A stretch of DNA of 64,000 bases, taken from contig OU612068.1 of NCBI GenBank assembly GCA_914767715.1, positions 20,708,001 to 20,772,000 of the forward strand. Reading direction: 5' to 3'. Below, piece by piece: positions 22,201 to 36,300 of this stretch (the stretch's first letter is position 1; each line of letters begins with the position of its first letter). The notes under the pieces are model-generated. The model was not told the origin of the DNA, did no database searches, and was given only the letters and a program-made list of their open reading frames with translations. Position numbers and translations under genes: made by a program. The DNA is from Membranipora membranacea (taxonomy: Eukaryota > Bryozoa > Gymnolaemata > Cheilostomatida > Membraniporidae).

Positions 22201-25200
22201 CAGGCAAAACATCTGCAGTATAACGGCCTCGAGCTGCCTATCTTTATGGTTATGGGCTGTATTGGTGGACTGACTGGTGGCCTGTTCAATTATATAAACT
22301 ACAAGCTCTCTATACTTAGAATAAGGTATGGTACAAAAGATAGTAATCTTTTGGCGTTGTCAATAAAGTACTATACATTTGTTTTGCAATGTGCATCATT
22401 TAGCTTATTGCGTGACTTTATTCCATGATGTAACCTTTTTTATCGCAATGATGAATAGCATTTGGTATGTCAACGTGGTGGTTTTTTCGGAAGTCTAACT
22501 TTATAACTTCAGCTCCTGTAATTTGCGGCGCATATAATCATTAAATATATTATAGTTATAACATGTTATTTTAAATATTATCAACTATTTTTGTTGTACA
22601 GGCACATATACCGCAGGCGTAATAAGATATTAGAAGCGGTTATAGTAGGAATGGTTACAGCTGCTTCTGGTTACCTACTAGTATATCTCAGTACAGACTG
22701 TGAGGTTCTGGGTAATGATCCTACAGAACACCCTGTGCAGGTTTGTTCAATATTACTTTGTAGTCAGAAATAAACTTCCTTTCCATGCCATCTCCCCTCA
22801 ATTTAACGAGATAAATGTTGAAATCAAAGTCAATATTTCAATTCATGAATTAAACAGAGAGGAAGACGTGTACTTGTATTTTGCGTAGTAATATAAACAT
22901 GGCAATTGCTTGTTTTGTGGTCCTATCTCCCTGTTGCAAGAATAGCTTTATAAATATTCAGGAGTTGTCTGCTTAGAGAACATGAATTGATAATTCCAAG
23001 CTAACTATCATGGGCTCATCATTCTCTTATTTCTTTTGGCAGATGTTCTGTAAGGATGGAGAATACAATGTGATGGCTTCTCTGTTCTTTCAAACACCTG
23101 AGGCCAGTGTGAGGAGTCTGTTTCATGACAGAACAGGTAAACACTTATATCTAAAAAGAGAGAGAATGTCTTGTTGTGTATTGTGAGGTAGACTTTGTTG
23201 TAACTGCTGCCACCTATCGATCAGAGTTGGAGTTCAAAGTCTCTATATTAGATGTTGCAATACTGCCAGACAACAATGATATTAAGGCAATTAGCAAGAA
23301 AAAATAGTTGAGAAGCTGAATTTAATTGATTGGAAAATGATTTTTTATACAAAGTAAGATGGTCTTCAAACCATCAAACAGCATGAAATAAAAACATAGA
23401 TTTGTTACAAATACCCTTTTTGCAGCAATGTAGTGCAGTTGTCAATAACAATCATCATTCTACCGCCACACTCATCCTGATATAACGTTTAGCATGCATA
23501 GATTGTCTGTCATCTCCCGATAGATATCGTCTGTTCTGTGCTCAATAAAGTTATATATCTCTATTTGTTGCTGCAGGTACTTTCCATGCCTTGACTCTGG
23601 CGGTATTTGCTGTCATGTACTTCTGCCTGGCCACATGGACTTATGGTCTACAGGTGCCCAGCGGACTATTCATTCCTCTTCTGCTTACTGGGGCTGCCTG
23701 GGGTAGACTTGTTGGTATCTTTCTGGGATATGCATTCTCCAACTTTACATCTACCTTGACGATATACCCTGGAAAATATGCTCTTATCGGGGCAGCTGCA
23801 ATGCTTGGTAAGGTGATCATAATCATCATGATCATAATTCTTTTGCCTGACCATTTTTTATGTTTCCATGCCGCTTCTCTCTACAACTTCATGTTGTCTC
23901 GATTTGAATTGCCTGCATTTCAAGTTGCGTCTTTCACTTAGTGTTGTAGTGCGATTGTATATTAAGTTTCTTCCAATTATGACTGTATGTTTGTGTTCTT
24001 TAGGTGGTGTGGTGCGAATGACAATCAGTTTAACTGTGATCTTGATGGAGGCCACAGGAAGTGTGGCTTTTGGCCTACCTATCATGTTGGTGCTGATGTG
24101 TTCCAAATGGGTTGGAGATATATTCAACGAGGTATGTAACTCATGATAGATCTTTGTATTCTTCTGGGAGGTCATATACGATGTAGCCAAAGTGATCATT
24201 CTGAAGAAAGTCAAATTTGAATGCCATGACAAATAACTATGTGCAGCTGTGCTGATTTTCTGTATGATGATACTAACTTTTGGAGCGTATAAAACAATTA
24301 TTGTACTTGTTTCTCTTCCAGGGATTATATGACATACACGTTCAGCTTGCTGGTGTACCGTTTCTGAATTGGGAGGCTCCTGCTCTAACTCACAATATTT
24401 CTGCCAAGTAAGTTTGTACAATGTTTATCACAATGATTGTGAACAGGCTTTTCTGGGTCATTTCGTCCAATCTACTGAAACTTGTCAATCGGCAATTATA
24501 CAATGATCAAACCACAAGAGTGCTGTTGAATCAATTTCAGCAGTTTGCTGCTAAGGAGTAAAAGTTCATATTCAATTCTGCCATGTTCTATGTTATATTT
24601 TATTTTATTGTAGGCGAGTGATGAGTCACCCTGTTGTGTGTTTATTGCAAGAAGAAAAAGTAGACCGAGTCTACGATATACTGAAAAAGTATCCTCATGA
24701 TGGATTCCCTATAGTAGATAACTACATACCCGATCTCGTGAGTAAACATAATACATAATGGTGGCACTCTAGTTTGTCAACCAAAGGTACACAGACACTG
24801 AGACTACACTATTAACCTCTGATCATCATGTTCTCGCCTCCCTTTTTAATGAAATTGGCCATGGGTCACCACACCGAATTCCATCTGATGGTACTTATGC
24901 TAGTGAGTGAATTAATTCACTCACTATCGATCAGAGATATACATGCAATAGTATATCACATCACCAGTGTGAACCAAGGAAGGAAGTGTTTCAACAACAT
25001 GGAATAGATATATTCTGGAGACCAGGACACTTTTCAAGGCCTAACCAGCGGGAATAAAGATGGGATAATTAAATTATTTTGTATCTTTCAGGATGAAGGA
25101 GAGAATGAGACATTTGGAAGATACACAGGCATGATTTTACGATCTCAGCTCTTATTTATGCTAAAATCCAAAGCCTTCAAGCCCGAGTCAGAAGATGCCA

Positions 25201-26675
25201 AACCTATACAACTTAGTCTAAAAGACTTCAGAGAGAGCTACCCCAGATATATTCCTATTGATGTAAGTAAGGCAGTCCTTTTACCCACAACTCTGCTCAG
25301 CCTTTTAGAGATATGTGCAGGGCAGAGCCCCACATGAACATTTTTCTTCAACCAGAACTGTTTGAAACGACATGAAATGTTATGCTAGAATGAAAAGTTC
25401 AGAAACGCAACATTATTATTCTAATAGCTACACGGCCTTAGTAATGTGTCTCATAAAAATATCGAGTGATGTATACCACTTCAGACGGCATGACTAAACT
25501 ACACCATATCATATTTTGTAGAAAATTGGTTTGACAGAAGATGAGAGGCAGCGTAGAATTGATCTCAAGCCGTATATAAACAGAGCCAGTTATACAGTAT
25601 CTGATGTGAGTTATTAGGTGTATCACATCTAATATACATAGAAAGGGGGGGGGGGGGGTTGCAAAGCTGCGAATATTGTTCTCCGATAGTTGCTTGCTGA
25701 GTAATCGTTCACTGGTTAATGAGCTCTATATGTTCTGAATAGTTGAAGGAGCACAAGAGCAAGTTTTTGAGCGTAGTGATGTCAAGAGTTTGGATAGATG
25801 CCTTCCTCATTCTACTCGTACCACCCCTACGGAGCTTTTCAAGCCAAACTCCCTGATTTTATTGTTTGGGCTGTTTATGCCTAGATCCCCACTACAATGA
25901 TGAATGGTATGATAAAATACCTATCATACACACAAAATAATGAACAATTTGTCTATGGTTCTCAACAAATCATTACATGCTTCATTAAAATGATATCATT
26001 CTTTTTTGCAGAAAGCAACGTTGCCAAGGATTTTCAAGATGTTCAGAGCACTTGGACTCAGACATGTGGTGGTAGTCAATCAAGACAATCAGGTTTGTAC
26101 TGTTGTTGGTGCCGGTTGATGGCATAGTTTTAATTTCAATTTTTGCCTAAAATACAAAAACTCCTCTAGTTGAGATGCATGCCAGAGCATGAATTGTTGT
26201 GTACCATTCTACATAGAAGATGGCTGAGATGAATTGTAATATTGCATGTGAAATCATCTATTATCCCCAAGACATGGGTTAGAACGAGGAGAGCCTCCCA
26301 ACTCCTAAGTTAGACAACAAAGTTTGGTTGTCTCCTTTCAGGAGAGTTGTCTTCTCATACAGTTTAAGCTAACATACAGCTATGTTATGCATACCGATAT
26401 GTCATACAGCTAACTTACAATGGGTGTTTTCGGTGAAATGTCCTAGAATCAGATGAATTGCAATTTTGGTCCCCTCAATTCTCCTCTTGGCCCTCCGGCC
26501 TCTTTATACCTCATACAACATTGAGCGAGGTTAAGCGTATTGTTGTAATGACTTTTCCTGTTTATAGGTTGTTGGCATGGTCACCAGAAGTGATCTGGCT
26601 CGCTACAGAGTAGAGTTCCACAAAGGAAAACTCCATCTACACGAACTTCAACTCTCTCGACCAATCGATCCCTAG
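16295..26675 (+). CDS. CLCN7: ClC-7-type lysosomal Cl-/H+ exchanger (20 exons)
   Basis: Two-chloride/one-proton antiporter of late endosomes and lysosomes. Exons: 16295-16483, 16852-17016, 17520-17585, 17923-18055, 18557-18672, 19153-19296, 19979-20062, 20794-20952, 21212-21325, 22204-22325, 22602-22740, 23043-23136, 23577-23807, 24004-24131, 24322-24407, 24614-24737, 25092-25262, 25522-25605, 26012-26092, 26568-26675. Sum 2538 nt, 845 residues (human ClC-7: 805). The N-terminus has ETSPLL, a dileucine lysosome-sorting motif. The filter motif GSGIP lies near residue 228. GK|EGP spans a splice junction, with the gating glutamate near 272. [11 protein letters not shown] carries the proton glutamate near 339. 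[11 protein letters not shown] holds the central tyrosine. Both key glutamates mark an exchanger rather than a channel. Two CBS domains follow (from about 657, and about 780-830, with [19 protein letters not shown]). The gene is intact. ClC-6 is the other close paralogue, but [13 protein letters not shown] and the exon sequences fit ClC-7 better. Its usual partner OSTM1 is not in the window. Confidence 0.96.
20399..20682. mobile_element. Possible 284-bp non-autonomous DNA element
   Basis: The first 14 bases and the last 14 bases are perfect reverse complements (TTAAACCACTGCTG). If the outer TTAA is a target duplication, the inner ends are ACCACTGCTG, as in a piggyBac-like element. The TTAA assignment is inference. 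A 23-bp hairpin (20410-20432 and 20446-20468) lies at its left end. It sits in a ClC-7 intron. Confidence 0.5.
20410..20468. repeat. Perfect 23-bp hairpin
   Basis: Arms 20410-20432 and 20446-20468 are exact reverse complements around a 13-nt loop. The loop partly repeats the arm start (GAGATCCAACA). Confidence 0.95.
21524..22179 (+). repeat. 25-bp minisatellite, about 26 copies
   Basis: Tandem units of 25 bp fill most of the ClC-7 intron before the exon at 22204. The unit is ATGYGTATAG followed by GTAGACCTCTCTCAG. Copies differ at a few positions, mainly in the first 10 bases and in the last copies. Each unit contains a donor-like AG/GTAGA and an acceptor-like pyrimidine run ending in CAG. 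Confidence 0.97.
24901..24926. repeat. 26-bp perfect palindrome
   Basis: TAGTGAGTGAATT is followed at once by its exact reverse complement. It lies in the ClC-7 intron between the exons ending at 24737 and starting at 25092. No duplication at its edges was found. Confidence 0.9.
25645..25658 (+). repeat. G14 homopolymer
   Basis: Fourteen G residues lie in a ClC-7 intron. Similar runs occur at 2710-2723 (G14) and 58489-58501 (C13). Confidence 0.9.
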
Positions 26676-26691
26676 TCAGTTGCAATAGTGC

Positions 26692-26697
26692 AATAAA
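26692..26697 (+). terminator. Poly(A) signal of the ClC-7 gene
   Basis: AATAAA begins 17 bases after the stop codon at 26673-26675. The 3' UTR would be very short. Confidence 0.65.
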
Positions 26698-27041
26698 ACT
26701 TTCCAGTTTATATATCTACAGTATTACTTGGTATTTTATATTAATTTTTATTCTTTTTCACTCTCCTCCTCGCCACCAATATTTTTAGTTGCATAATAGT
26801 GGAAACAAGGTACCAAAATATGAATATTATCTTTTATGGCTGAATTCTAAGTTGAATTGAAGGTACAAGCGCCGAGAACTCAAATCTTTCAAGAATTTGT
26901 CACACTTTCACCAGGCGTACTGGCTATTTTAAACTAAGCAATTCAATTTGCCACTCATATGCTGACTAAAGCGCATCGTGATTCATTCCGAACCAATGTT
27001 GATGCAATAGATTAATATCGTTCACAGTCAAAAGGTAATTT

Positions 27042-27047
27042 ATTGTT
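27042..27047 (-). terminator. Poly(A) signal of the giant gene
   Basis: The minus strand reads AATAAA about 300 bases after the stop codon at 27348-27350. The two convergent genes therefore end within roughly 350 bases of each other without overlap. Confidence 0.5.
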
Positions 27048-27212
27048 GCATAAATAAAGAAATAGAGTAATGAATGACATGGCTAGCTCAATCATAGAAT
27101 CAAATGACTGCTTATTGAAACATGAGCTGAAAAATGGAAAAAACTAAGTCGGTAGAACCAAAAACTATGGCTCCAGTCAAGAGTAGAAAACTGTAGTCAT
27201 TCCCAAAAGCTA

Positions 27213-27267
27213 TTCTTTCAAACACCTGAGGCCAGTGTGAGGAGTCTGTTTCATGACAGAACAGGTA
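27213..27267 (+). pseudogene. Displaced 55-bp copy of a ClC-7 exon
   Basis: This segment is identical over 55 bp to 23085-23139, which is the 3' part of ClC-7 exon 12 plus the first bases of its intron donor (GGTA). It lies past the ClC-7 poly(A) signal and inside the predicted 3' UTR of the giant gene, in antisense to it. No neighbouring ClC-7 exon or intron sequence accompanies it. Confidence 0.9.
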
Positions 27268-27347
27268 TGCGTTGATGTATTATAATTTATATGTGTAACT
27301 CCACCTCCTGTCAATATAAGACAGGTATAGTCTCTCCCGAGAACTCC

Positions 27348-30300
27348 TCATTTGTCAGGTACAGAACTTGTTAATGTGGATTGTATCTCAAACATGGATG
27401 GATAATTATGTATTGGGTACCAGTGTTCTGGATCTATAGTCTGAGATTCTAGCTGTTTCACCATGAGATCAGTATGGGACGGGAACAGTCTGTGCCTCAA
27501 CAGAATATGATCATCTGGCTGAATGCGGGAAGATCCGCCTCTTGGTGTCTGTGAAATACAAGATGATGATCAGTACGACAAGATTAGCTGGTTCTCAATA
27601 ATTATGAGAAGCAACCCAGTCAGTTCAGCAACTAGATGTACCTAATGTATTTCTATACTCGGATTAAAATAGCGATCTATCACATGAACTTTATAGACGA
27701 TAATAGGAATATACCATGAAACACGGCAATACCAAGTGGTGCATATATTTATCAGCAGTGCTAAAACTAAAATGAAACACAACATTCAGAGAGGTGTGTG
27801 CTTGTGTGAAAATCTCTAATACGTGGAAGATCAGGGAAACTTATTCAAAATTATAGACACTTGACACAGCACACTGCTGCCGGAAAGGAGGCATAGATTT
27901 ATACCTCTCTTAGTATCACAAAGTCTATGAGCTGTTCTGACTCTCTCCTGATGTATTGCAATCTTCACAACACGAAAAATATTTGATTGGTTTTTCATTT
28001 TAAAGGTAAAGATATGTTTGGGTTATAACCACATTTTATTTTGTTTCTATTTTTTCTGAGCACAACTCTCAAAATTACACAAATTGATCTCAATTCACCA
28101 GATCGTCCTGATTTGGTTACCCTTATTTTTCCAATCACATGAATCTTTCTCATCGTAGAAAAAAGCTTGTATTGGAGAAATTTTAGATAATTCTAATTCT
28201 GAAGGGTTAGAAGACTACAGTTATACAACATTACACAATACAATACACATTTAACAACACAATGCATGACATACTTGATTTCCCACTCTTACGCAGAGAA
28301 CACAGACCGTATGCCTTTTCATGCAAAGGAGACATCAGTTTGCATCAATCAATAGCAAAGCATCTATGAATCTTTGAATATTATAGACATCCAGCTGTTT
28401 AGACTAATGATAGAAAATTTCAAATTTTAATGATAACCATATCAAAAGCAACTCTACCCGCCACAACCGGCTGAGTAGCGCGGCTCAGATACTTTATGTT
28501 GCAAACTTACTGTTGAGGAGTAATCATGCATTCTCTTTCTAATCATCTTCCAGTATTCACAGTATCTGCTATGTAGATCATGTAGGTGGTTCAGACTTAG
28601 TTTACTTCCTGGTGCTGGAGGTAGTGGGTGGTCCCATTGGAAGCCAGCACCAGCGCCTGTTCTACCCACACGGGGAAGCCTTGCATCACTGTAAAAAAAG
28701 GGAAGAATCTGTCACACCGATATTATCAGCTGCATATAAGGATATACACACTACCTGAACATCAGTTACAGACTTCTGATGACAATACACTGAGGAGAAT
28801 TGCAGTATCTGTTGACTTTGCGAGGGTTATGCAGCCTATCGAAGAAAATTAAGTGGACCTCATAAACGCAGAAAAAAATTGGATTTTATCTGGCGTGTCC
28901 TATGATCAGGGAGGATACATACCCAGCAGAGAGGGAGGTGTCAGGATGTGGTTGATAGTGATGTTTACGGCCGATCCACTCTCCCGATCTGTTCTCCTCA
29001 TAACTCTCTGTAGGGTGATTCTCCTTCCACAACGCTTGAATCAGATCGGTCATAGCTACATCTGATTGACTACATAGAAAATTCAATAAAATTATAGTTT
29101 TTATTCTGTTGAAAATATTAATATTTGTAATGCACCATGGGTCATTTGTAACCATGATATCTTCTTGCCAAAGTACCGCAATGGGGCAAGCTGGGTAATA
29201 ATATTACCATTTATATCCAAAAAGAATATTGGAGATCATGCTACCATTCCTTGACAACTGTAAGGCAGCTTATTCAATACATAAAAAATATTTTCTCATT
29301 ATCCCTATAACTATATGATAGTGGCAATCTTAGGGCTCAATTACCTACCCCATAACATCTTTGTAGTGATGACTTTTTCTCTCCATTGAATCCAGATGTT
29401 TTTGCAGGAGACGTTCTTGATCCCAGGACAACTACAATGTCAATGATTGAAGGATTGATAGTAACATCAACAAGACCACAAATATCAGAGTCTATTAATT
29501 GTAAAACTGCAAGCACGTTTAGCTGAGCTGAGCCAAATTATGTGAGACGCCTACAAAACATACCGTATTCTTGTCAGCATCCCCTGGAAGGCCTCCACGG
29601 CTCCCAAACATGTTGGACACGTCTATACTAACACCAGGGCTTGTAGAGCTGAGAGGAGGTTCGGCTGAGCTGACTGATAACAGACCAGAGAGAGGCCTAC
29701 TAGCCAGTATCGTGTCAGACAGTGTGGCTCTTAGCTCACGATTACGATAATATGAGGAAACATGAGAAGATAACTGCTGTATATCTGTGAGATCCATAGC
29801 TCGAGGGGCAGGTGATGAGGCTATAGGGAGAAGGATAGAGATGAAGATAGAATCAGCAATTGTTTTGAGGATCGGAAATGAATGACATGAATAATGAAAC
29901 TTGTGGACCTGGTGATGTCAAGCGAGAGAGATTACAGATGTAGAGATGAAACAACCACAACTGAAAATATTTGAAATTGTGAGTTGGATCAAGAACTGAA
30001 GCTTTCACATTTGACGAGGACAAATAGATGGATACCATGCATGAGAAATGAATGAGTTACAGCTTGTGAGTTAGTAAAATAGTGAAAGGAGTTTCTATCA
30101 CACCTGATCTCTCAATAGGGATTGTAAGAGTTGGACTTCGCTCCTGAGATGGAGTTACTTTAAGATTATTGATGTCAGGGAGTTTCATATATATTGATGG
30201 TAGTTCATGTCTCTTTTTCCGCTCTCCGCTGTCCAGGTCAATGGCTATACTTGGGTTCATTCGTGTTGGATGTATAAGCCTTTGACTACTGTGGCCACTT

Positions 30301-33300
30301 CTTGTAAATCAGATAAGGAGTGAAGGAATGATGATGACGAGCAAACATGACAGCAAACAGGTAGTCAAAGGGGATGTGGTAGAATACTTGCATGGAACTG
30401 CTATAGGGCTTGACCAGTGCTAATAATCAATATAGAATAAATATCAGATTGACGTCTAGGTTGGAAACAGGCTGAGAGAGATCCAATTTCTTTTCTGAAT
30501 TGACAATCGATCATCGTGCATCCGACACAGTTGACCAATATTCCAATTGATAACAGAGTGAGATGGTGAAACACGGTGCCGAGCTTGATTCAAACGATAT
30601 AATTCAGATAACAATATCTACACTGGGTGGCTAAATGGAGGTTCAGTGACTACAATGTAAGAGACCACAGTGAAACAGAAGATAAGGAGTAAGAAAGGAA
30701 TACATGAATACCTCTGTTTCTGTTCTGTTTTACTAGTTATTGTTTTCATAAGTTGCACAAGAGAGATAGGCTTCTTAGGCCTCCTGTCATGGTGGTGTTT
30801 CCCTTTTTCCTGTTTCATCCTTTTACTATGTATTACCATATTTTCAGAGGGGCTGGTCTGTATATAGCATGATAAAGAAGAGTATGTAGGTAAGTCTACA
30901 TGCCAGATTATTTGTGCAGTATATAAGGTAAGTCTGAAATTATCAGAGTACAAAATTGCCCAATCAATTAATCTTTTCGGACCGATATTCATCTATAAGG
31001 ATGGTAATAGACAGTTTTCTGAGCTTGAATTTAAGCCTATGTTCAGAGTTGTCCTCTCTCCAGTTAGGTACTCTTTAACCTGCGCAGCATAGGAAAAATG
31101 ATTTGAATTGGGCATATATCGAAATCTGCTTGATAAAAATTCTCTTTGATTCAGCATCAAGCTCAGAACACTATATATTCAGTAGGTTCTGAAGTAGATG
31201 GAAGTGACATAGTAAATAAGACAGACAGAGCGATAGCCAAGTGACCCACCGGAGATGCTACCATGTTTAGGGGTTCAAGTCGACCCTGTTTCTTAAGGGT
31301 TAGTATCTTAGTATGAGGTTGAGCGGGAGCAAGAAGCAGCGAAATATCAGCAGGGTCAGTAACTGGCACCGACAGAGGGTGTAAATGGATAGAGCGACAT
31401 TTCTGAGAGAGGCAAAATAATAAATGGATGAATCTAAGGATGTTATAAAACAGAAATTAACTTAAAATGAAATTAAACTATTGCCAAGACATGCTTCACG
31501 AATTCAAAATTCTTTTACATGAAAGGTTAATTTCCTCCGCTTTTCTACAGCTCGATTTCTTATCATTTCTAATGTAAGAAATTGTTTTGCATTGAAAATG
31601 ATGTCAGTTAAAGTCTTCCCAAAGACCAATGCATGTTATAGTCAGGCAGTTGCTTATGAGAAGTTTGCAATACAAGAAACAAGCACATACGGGAGACTGT
31701 GACATCATAATGCGAAGAATTGGAGTAACCTTTCCTTATGGGAAGCACTTTTTCAACCATTAATAATTCATACCAAGTAGTGCATTGAAATTTTAACCAT
31801 GCAAATCTGACAAAACTTTAACATAAGTAACTACCTGACTATAACATTCATTGGTCTTTGGGTAGTCTTTAAGTTCCAAACAAAAATGATACAGATAGGA
31901 GAGCTCAAGATAAAAACTATGATTGAAACTATGATGAGCGGTTATGAGTGAGTGAAGTAAGCTTAAATAACGAGCGGACAGTGATAAGACCAAGATAAGA
32001 CAGTGAGATAAACGAGACCTTGATGTTGAGGGCTGAGCCAAACTGAGCTCCTAGTAGACCGCCTTTAACTTTACCAGCCTTGGCTTCAAGGCTGTCCATC
32101 CTCACATTAAAGGTGTATTCATTAGATGTAGATGGCGCCACAGGCGGCAGGACCGTGTAATCATGAACAGATATAGGTTCTGCCGACGGGTGATCTGCGG
32201 ATTGAGTAGAAGGCATGACTCGGGGAAGACTGGTGTAACTCTCAACACTGGTAACAGGTACTGGTGGGGCTGGCACTGGACGACGAGAGAATAGATCGGC
32301 CAAACCTTTTGGTTTAGTAATCTGTTGATAGAAGTTAAACAGGATGACCCTTCAAAATTATATTAGTGTGCGGAAAATTGTAGTTCTGAGTAGAACATTC
32401 CCCATCTGCTAGTCTGAACCCTCAAACTCTTTCCCCCTTCCAACGGACCCCCTTTCAGCGGGGTAACATATCTATAACCTGGTCACAACCTTACATAGAT
32501 TCAGATATAACACATGCTTGTTAACTGCATGTGTTAAAACATCTACCAATAGTAGCCAACTCTTCTGGCACCAAAAAAGACTCAAATGGCAAGTTTCAAC
32601 ATGTTGTGGCTGTATGTGGATTTTTGAGGATAATTCAGCAAAATTATGTTTCAACTCAGATAAACTGAGCTTTACAATAGACTCTAGTCTTATACGTAAA
32701 CTTTATCAACTGGTAATTTCCTCTGTCTCCGATCATATATTTTATTCTATAATCATCTAAAACCTTACCTTGGGCCTGCGTCTATCTTTCTTAGGAGCGC
32801 CCGCTGATGATCTGCGGTCTTGTATTGGAGGAAGCATATTATCTCTTAGCCATTCTTCACTCTTAGTTTCAGACAGTTTATGAACCGCATTTGCTGTGGC
32901 TGGCGGCTGTAGTGTTGCAGTTAACTCTTCAAATCTCTCATTATCTACAAAAGATAAAAATTGACTTTTCAGAAAACAAAATGCGAGTATTTCAGATCAA
33001 CGCTAAGGTAGCCGTTATTCAGTTATTTACTTGAATTTGGATAAAGATTATGGAAAAGTGATGGCTGGAATCACTGACACCTGGTTTTATTGTTTCAAAG
33101 CTATAGTTGCGCCTCTCCATATTTGGTACCATATTGAAGGTCTCAGTCTAATCAAGAGCACCATGGCAACCTTTTGAATAGCCTATGGACACAGTAGAAA
33201 CCATTAGCTTTACTAAAATGTAATTCGATTTTTTCAGCTGAACTGATGTCAATCTCACCTTCTTGCAGAGACAAGTATTTCATACTGTACTCCAGGTTGA

Positions 33301-36300
33301 TATCCTGGTTCATAGGTTGTCCATAGCTGGAGGAATCTATATAATCATTGGGCTCCATCGACAGAGCAGTTCTGTCATTGAGACTAGCAGTGAGCATGTC
33401 AGCTTCAACACCAGTGTTGTTTTCTAGATGAAGCAGAAGATAAAAGTCAGAGTTAACATAATGGTTGGGTAATAAGGCACTGACATAAACATTCCTTTAA
33501 CTCATACTTCTGATGTCAATTGATTTGTACTCGTACTTGATCTCTACGGTTTCTCAGTAGACTTAGGAGTTATCTCCTTATTTTCATTGTGCTGACAACT
33601 ATAAATGCTGTACTGTTATGTATAAAATTCTACACATAGAGAAAAGATGGCCACGAAAAAAGACATGAAATAAAAGGGAAGAGCGAAAAATGACCAGGAT
33701 ATAGATAAGTGAGTGGTAAGCATAAAAGACAAACCTGGCGGGAAAGACATGCTATGAAATTTAATTGATTAGATTTGAGAGAGCAGAACAGGTTTATATT
33801 ATAATAAAATGGTAAGCAAGCAGAAAGGCTAGCCGAGCCTTATACCTTCCATACTCCGCACTGGTTGAGAGGGTATCTGAGGTAATGCTGCACTCTGGTC
33901 ACTCTTTGTGACTTGAGGCTTATCATCAGTTGGCGCTAAACAGAGAAAGTCGCGATTCAATGTTTGTCAGCCAAACAAAAATTATCAAGTATCTTTAAAT
34001 ATGTAAATTATTTCATACTATCATGTTTTAAAGTTTACCAGTTTGTGAAACTGAAAATCTGATTTGAGGACAGTAATAAATATTCTTCGACAGCTCATAT
34101 TAGCTTTGTAAGACTATGTCATCTTCTCACAATGGAACCGGAATCTAACCACGTTTATAACATTTTATGGTATATTGTACTTCCAAGATGGAAGCAGGTC
34201 TGGTGTGGGTATCGTTTGGAGATCGTTTGGACCTGTATATTCTTCACAGGCCCCAGAGAGAGCTGGTATCACACTCTCCCTGGTTGCTCCACTTCAGGGT
34301 ATAATTATTTTGAGTTGCCTTTTTTGGAATTACCCTTTCATGCTGGCAAAGTAGACACCACTAACAATGAACAAAAACGAACTATAACACAGAACAATCA
34401 TCTGACAATCAGAAACAGTTTTTACTTTTAACAGACGACTGAAAAAGGCGCATAACATGCATAGCAGTTCTCATTTTCTTTCTCGTAGTTTTCTTGTTGA
34501 ATAGGACAAACTTGACGCCATCACCGGTCTTTTTTACTGAAACCATTCAAAGCCAGATGGTGATAGGTAATGTTCATATAGCAAGTCACTTTTCAAGACA
34601 AGGAGCTAAAATTCTGCCTACAGGATAGTCTTGTGAGTTGAGACATAGTCTATCTCTGCAGCACAGCAATTGTGACGCTGCCATCAATCAAGAGAGGCAA
34701 TTCCCAGAGTTCAAGGTAATATGAGATCAAACCCAATGTTCCGTTTAGGCCCAAATATTTCCAAATTGGGGATTTCCATTGTATTCCCAATTTAAGAATG
34801 CTAGGTGAAATAATTCAGGCCCTATGCTGCAGAGATAAATGTATGTGTCAACAGTTAGCACATATGCAGAGTGAGGTGCATCAAGCTCTCAAAGTACGCT
34901 GGAATTTCTACAACCTGATCAAAAACTGAGGGGCCTACTGGATTAAAGCATTGAACATTTTTGTCTTATTTTAAACAGTGAGTACTATGTACAAAAACTA
35001 AGTAAGTTATGCAAGCCAATGCATTTTTGTCCACAGATCGATTGGAAGAAGCTCATCATAAATAAAAACTCGAAGTTGAAACTTTGAAGTTGCTGAAAGG
35101 ACAATGTTTTGGTCCGGTCAAAAACTTACCTTTGAATCATCAAGGCTTACTCAGTAGTTAAATAGAATAATTATCTCCATCATGAATAACAATTCTGATT
35201 AATAAATTGAAATAGTTGAATCGACTTTTAGTGGAGTTCAGTATGATATGACCTCATCTCAATGGTGTAACAAAAGATTCTCACTCCCTCATACCAGATC
35301 CAAAACCTTTGAAGCAGAGTTGGGATGGCTTCAGTGAATTCAGTATTAAAAAATAATAGTTAGATTTTCTACAGATTGATTAACATTCCAATGTAAAGAT
35401 ATATCAGAAGACTCACCTGTCGTACCGTCAGTTTTAGCGCTGGCCACTCCTGAGTCTTTACCCAAGCTTTTAACACTCATACTCTTAACATGCATCTGAA
35501 AAACAAGATTTCAACTATCTGCATTATTGGAAGCAACATGGTTGACAAGATCGAGTTAATATTTTCATTAAATCTATAGTAGGCAACCTTTAAAGTATCC
35601 CATGGGACAGTTGAAACTGTTAGCTTTACTGGAAAGAAAATTCTTCTCAACTGCTTAAGTTGTCCGCTCTTTATCAATCTATAACATCTAAATGGGAACG
35701 AAATACTCAAATTTCGGAGCATGGTCTTCTGAAGTTGGAAAAAAAAGAAAAATATGATTATTGACTTGTGATTCGCAATATCTTTTTACCTAAGCAAATG
35801 ACAGAAACCCAAATACGCTACTATATCTGACTGGTTACAGACTACATTCACATATTTATTCCACAGGCAACAGAGTTTATATCAAGCTCTTACCCTGGAG
35901 CCGACAGCAGCTAGACTGTTAGCAGAGCTGAGAGATCGACGGTCCTCATCACCCTCAGCGATACCTTGGTCTGCAGATTTCTGTGATCGCTGTGAGCGTT
36001 TAGACGGAGACTTACTAGCTGTACGAGTAACGACCTGTGCGGATATGAGGCTCGTGCTACGCTTAGCTTCTTTCTCACTTCCTATGTTATAAACAATGCA
36101 GACCTGAGTTATAATACGTTTGTATGGCAGCAGTGGCAGCTGATCAGCTAGCAACAGGATAAGGGAACTAGAACTAAATTCAGTAATTCGCCTCAAAATT
36201 ATTTAGTTCAATTTATTGAAAATCCCAGGCCAAAAACAGAATGAATACAATGAGAATTTTCTTCCAGTGAGGAAACTTGTCAGTGATTTGGTTTTTTGTT

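Noticed and set aside
23858-24421. 187-codon open frame antisense to ClC-7 exons
   Set aside because: Shadow of coding exons and introns on the other strand, with no splice logic or family resemblance.
25885-25906. Possible 22-nt micro-exon of the ClC-7 gene (IPTTMMN)
   Set aside because: It has AG and GT borders but ends in phase 1, which would put the conserved KATLPRIF exon out of frame. Direct joining of 25605 to 26012 restores the family sequence.
30618-30992. Read-through frame with a hydrophobic tail after exon 30712-30857
   Set aside because: The tail (FLLLIFCFTVVSYIVV) appears only if the donor at 30711 is ignored. Splicing to 30288 is in phase and more likely. An alternative 3' end cannot be excluded.
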